13,240 bases of DNA from contig DASPMW010000089.1 in NCBI GenBank assembly GCA_035626855.1, forward strand, positions 1 through 13,240, in the 5' to 3' direction. Origin of the DNA: JAPWJZ01 sp035626855 (GTDB lineage: Bacteria; Pseudomonadota; Alphaproteobacteria; Micavibrionales; UBA2020). The translations under genes and the position numbers were made by a program. Under the pieces are notes generated by a model, which saw only the letters and a program-made list of their open reading frames with translations, was not told the DNA's origin and ran no database searches. Positions 12,991-13,240 of the stretch are shown piece after piece (the first letter of the stretch is position 1; each line of letters starts with the position of its first letter).

Positions 12991-13240
12991 TCAGGCGCTT
13001 GCGGTACGTTGTGCAGGTTTTTTCGGCGAATAGCGCTGGTAATCGCCTTCCATCGGCTTGATCCCTTCGGCCTGGAAAATATGCACGAGCTCGGAGGCGA
13101 GATCCTTGGCGCGATCGGGATGGGTCAGAAGCGTGTAGCGCGTTTTCTCATGCTCGATCTCCGGCATATGCTCAGGCGGCAGATGGGTGCGCAGCAAGGT
13201 AGCAAGCTTTTCGGTCGACACGGGAGACATCGTCATCGTG
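12991..13240 (-). CDS. Small protein of unknown family, copy C of three (5' end cut by window edge)
   Basis: The visible 81-82 residues match the C-terminal two thirds of copies A and B: a helix STEKLATLLRTH (STAELHRILNRY in B), then THPDRAKDLASELVHIFQ, AEGIKPM in place of DAGLSPM, and a short basic/Pro tail SPKKPAQR. ATGs at 13236 and 13230 exist, but the frame is still open to the window edge, and the residues MSPVST align with the middle of copy B (PSPLST). The YYxIF part is therefore probably encoded beyond 13240 and this is a partial gene. The SKNxH motif is less conserved here (HEKTRY). It is separated from copy B by 99 bases with a possible promoter. Confidence 0.7.
   Translation of the reverse strand, partial: TMTMSPVSTEKLATLLRTHLPPEHMPEIEHEKTRYTLLTHPDRAKDLASELVHIFQAEGIKPMEGDYQRYSPKKPAQRTASA

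Overview
The window looks like chromosomal DNA of a GC-rich Gram-negative bacterium, most likely an alphaproteobacterium. This rests on codon and base use by eye, a serralysin-type RTX protease, stand-alone receivers of the Rcp1 type paired with a MASE1/CHASE kinase, and dense ATGA-type gene overlaps. The species cannot be named from the sequence alone.

Layout. (1) 1-272: the 3' tail of a His/Arg/Asp-rich protein, a strong intrinsic terminator and a complete tRNA-Arg(CCT). (2) 273-660: a 388-base non-coding stretch with a small dyad, a weak terminator and an AT-rich possible promoter. (3) 661-3432: a 923-residue secreted zinc protease of the serralysin type followed by a long run of RTX calcium-binding repeats; no type I exporter genes are in view. 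(4) 3570-10237: a signalling island. On the + strand come a CheY-like receiver, a CheX-like protein and a PAS-Hpt-ATPase kinase resembling CheA without its CheW-binding domain. On the - strand come two intact Rcp1-like receivers, one degenerate receiver and a free Hpt protein. On the + strand again is a membrane MASE1-CHASE histidine kinase. (5) 10234-10578: csaA, overlapping the end of that kinase gene. (6) 10579-10869: two strong GC hairpins and a possible promoter. (7) 10870-12062: a membrane PH-like protein and an HD phosphohydrolase, abutting as TGATG. (8) 12059-13240 (- strand): three tandem members of a small protein family that I do not recognise, the first of them cut by the window edge.

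How the parts may work together. None of the signalling proteins carries a DNA-binding or enzymatic output domain. The island therefore reads as a phosphorelay: two kinases, a free Hpt and a kinase-borne Hpt could shuttle phosphate among three competent receivers, with the CheX-like protein as a possible phosphatase or partner and the degenerate receiver as a possible phosphate-independent partner. The output target must lie elsewhere. The most unusual points are this output-less relay with its pseudo-receiver, csaA locked to a sensor kinase by overlap, and the triplicated small protein family at the right end.
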